Part shown: positions 62,862 to 64,000 of the stretch, piece after piece | Position numbering within the stretch: position 1 is the first letter of the stretch | Layout: every line of letters starts with the position of its first letter | From: JANMDR01 sp031376425 | GTDB lineage: Bacteria; Pseudomonadota; Gammaproteobacteria; Burkholderiales; Usitatibacteraceae | Assembly: GCA_031376425.1 (NCBI GenBank) | Contig: JANMDR010000180.1 | Coordinates: 14,238-78,237, forward strand | Direction: 5' to 3' | Length of the DNA stretch: 64,000 nucleotides | Program-made: the position numbers and the translations under genes | Notes under the pieces: model-generated | Databases searched by the model: none | Told to the model about the DNA's origin: nothing | What the model saw: only the letters and a program-made list of their open reading frames with translations

Positions 62862-62898
62862 ATGACTGAAGATGGCTGTATTTAGAGCTTCTTCAAGG
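62862..62898. repeat. Imperfect palindromic element inside the atp operon
   Basis: ATGACTGAAGATGGCTGTAT followed by TTAGAGCTTCTTCAAGG. CTGAAGA can pair with TCTTCAAG. The layout (TGACTGAA, TTTAG, TTCAAG) resembles 44993-45030 upstream of rpsP and, more loosely, the hairpins at 5587-5621 and 11922-11956 and the segment 44892-44926. Its place within the atp operon argues against strict termination; partial attenuation or RNA processing between atpH and atpA is possible. Confidence 0.35.
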
Positions 62899-62990
62899 TA
62901 GTGTTTAGCTGTAAAACGTAACGCACATGCTGATTTAGTGAGCATGCAAACCGAATTCTCATCATCAATTAGTTTATTGGAGTGACTGCC

Positions 62991-64000
62991 GTGCAGATCA
63001 ACCCGTCTGAAATCTCTGAACTCATCAAATCAAAAATCCAAAACCTACAGGTTGCTGGAAATAAGCGTACCGAAGGTACAGTTATTTCGGTATCTGATGG
63101 TATCTGCCGCGTACACGGATTATCCGATGTTATGCAGGGCGAAATGTTGGAGTTCCCAAATAACACGTTTGGCCTAGCGCTAAACCTTGAGCGCGATTCT
63201 GTCGGCGCCGTGATCTTGGGCGAATATGAGCATATTACTGAGGGTGACACCGTTAAGTGTACCGGCAGAATTTTGGAAGTTCCAGTAGGCCCTGAGCTAA
63301 TCGGTCGTGTTGTGGATGCCTTGGGTCAGCCAATTGATGGCAAAGGCCCGATTAACGCTAAGAAATTTGATCCAATCGAAAAAATCGCCCCAGGCGTTAT
63401 CGATCGTAAATCGGTTTCTCAACCAGTGCAGACTGGTTTGAAGTCGGTTGATGCTATGGTTCCAGTTGGCCGTGGTCAGCGCGAGTTAATCATTGGTGAT
63501 CGTCAGACTGGTAAAACAGCAGTTGCTATTGACGCCATCATCAACCAAAAGGGTAAAGACCTTACCTGTATTTACGTTGCTATCGGTCAAAAAGCATCGT
63601 CAGTTAAAAACGTAGTGCGCAAGTTGGAAGAATACGGCGCAATGGCCTACACCATTGTGGTTGCCGCAACCGCTTCTGAATCGGCCGCGATGCAATACAT
63701 CGCCCCGTACTCAGGCTGCACAATGGGTGAATATTTCCGTGACCGTGGTCAGGATGCCCTAATTGTGTATGACGATCTTTCCAAGCAGGCGGTTGCGTAT
63801 CGTCAAATCTCCTTGCTGCTACGCCGCCCACCAGGTCGCGAAGCTTATCCGGGTGACGTATTTTATCTTCACTCCCGTTTGCTAGAGCGTGCTGCACGTG
63901 TAAACGAAGATTACGTTGAGCGCTTCACCAAGGGTGAAGTTAAAGGAAAAACTGGTTCGTTAACGGCATTGCCAGTTATTGAAACCCAAGCCGGCGACGT
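62991..64000 (+). CDS. atpA: F-type ATP synthase subunit alpha, cut by window edge
   Basis: The frame starts at GTG 62991 with GGAG nine bases upstream and stays open to the right edge (about 336 residues of an expected 510-515). MQINPSEISELIKSKIQNLQ is the family start; the non-catalytic nucleotide site GDRQTGKTAVAIDA (Walker A) follows VPVGRGQRELI, with IYVAIGQKASSV, CTMGEYFRDRGQDALIVYDD and RRPPGREAYPGDVFYLHSRL. The remaining atp genes (gamma, beta, epsilon) would lie beyond the window. Confidence 0.97.
   Translation, partial: MQINPSEISELIKSKIQNLQVAGNKRTEGTVISVSDGICRVHGLSDVMQGEMLEFPNNTFGLALNLERDSVGAVILGEYEHITEGDTVKCTGRILEVPVGPELIGRVVDALGQPIDGKGPINAKKFDPIEKIAPGVIDRKSVSQPVQTGLKSVDAMVPVGRGQRELIIGDRQTGKTAVAIDAIINQKGKDLTCIYVAIGQKASSVKNVVRKLEEYGAMAYTIVVAATASESAAMQYIAPYSGCTMGEYFRDRGQDALIVYDDLSKQAVAYRQISLLLRRPPGREAYPGDVFYLHSRLLERAARVNEDYVERFTKGEVKGKTGSLTALPVIETQAGD

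Overview
The window looks like chromosomal DNA of a betaproteobacterium with middling G+C (judged by eye). The evidence is the gene content: a proteobacterial-type GshA next to GshB, hemC-hemD-hemX-hemY, the short type of ArgC, the ypjD/corC pair divergent from ffh, ffh-rpsP-rimM-trmD-rplS, a very large FAD/Fe-S oxidase, and an atpI-B-E-F-H-A operon. I cannot place it in a family or genus from sequence alone.

Layout. 1-1550 is a gene graveyard: a SEC-C protein cut by the left edge, a decayed VapBC-like toxin-antitoxin pair and a decayed serine-hydrolase gene. 1551-5560 holds the ABC-F protein YbiT and the glutathione pair gshA-gshB. 5653-16301 (minus strand) holds an unrecognised conserved protein, a HIT protein, a very large Asp-box propeller lipoprotein, a DUF1232 protein and a giant exported RCC1-repeat protein. 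16658-24960 has the FAD/Fe-S oxidase and the haem-precursor genes. 24975-33000 has argC, tRNA-Arg(CCG), a membrane acyltransferase, a membrane-anchored cytochrome c, apaH, plsC, and gspF-gspE. 33293-41227 is rich in cell-envelope genes: an exported protein with strong expression signals, a histidine-phosphatase-like protein, gspG, an acyltransferase-SGNH protein, and a second exported protein with the same C-terminal domain as the RCC1 protein. 41335-50166 is housekeeping: corC, ypjD, the SRP/ribosome/tRNA-modification cluster, a zinc metallopeptidase, an AEC transporter and prmC. 51373-59779 is a signalling locus (below). 60132-64000 is the start of the ATP synthase operon with a clear promoter; atpA runs off the right edge.

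The most unusual part is 51373-59779. A receptor-type Ser/Thr kinase (cytoplasmic kinase, then a periplasmic sensor, then HAMP) is divergent from three co-directional genes: a two-helix periplasmic sensor without an enzymatic output, a protein in which a periplasmic sensor and HAMP-like linker are fused to a complete MFS transporter, and an orphan ABC-type substrate-binding protein with a proline-rich tail. A class III nucleotide cyclase fused to an FHA (phosphothreonine-binding) domain faces them. The kinase N-terminus carries repeated Asp-Lys/Arg-Thr motifs of the kind FHA domains can read once phosphorylated. I infer a ligand-sensing, phosphorylation-to-cyclic-nucleotide circuit with a sensor-gated transporter; this is a hypothesis from domain content and proximity.

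A second theme is secreted repeat proteins (Asp-box propeller, two predicted RCC1 propellers plus Ig-like repeats, Ig-like plus DUF5648-type domain) interleaved with scattered type II secretion genes (gspE, gspF, gspG), with one fossil paralogue of a domain still visible upstream of the propeller lipoprotein.
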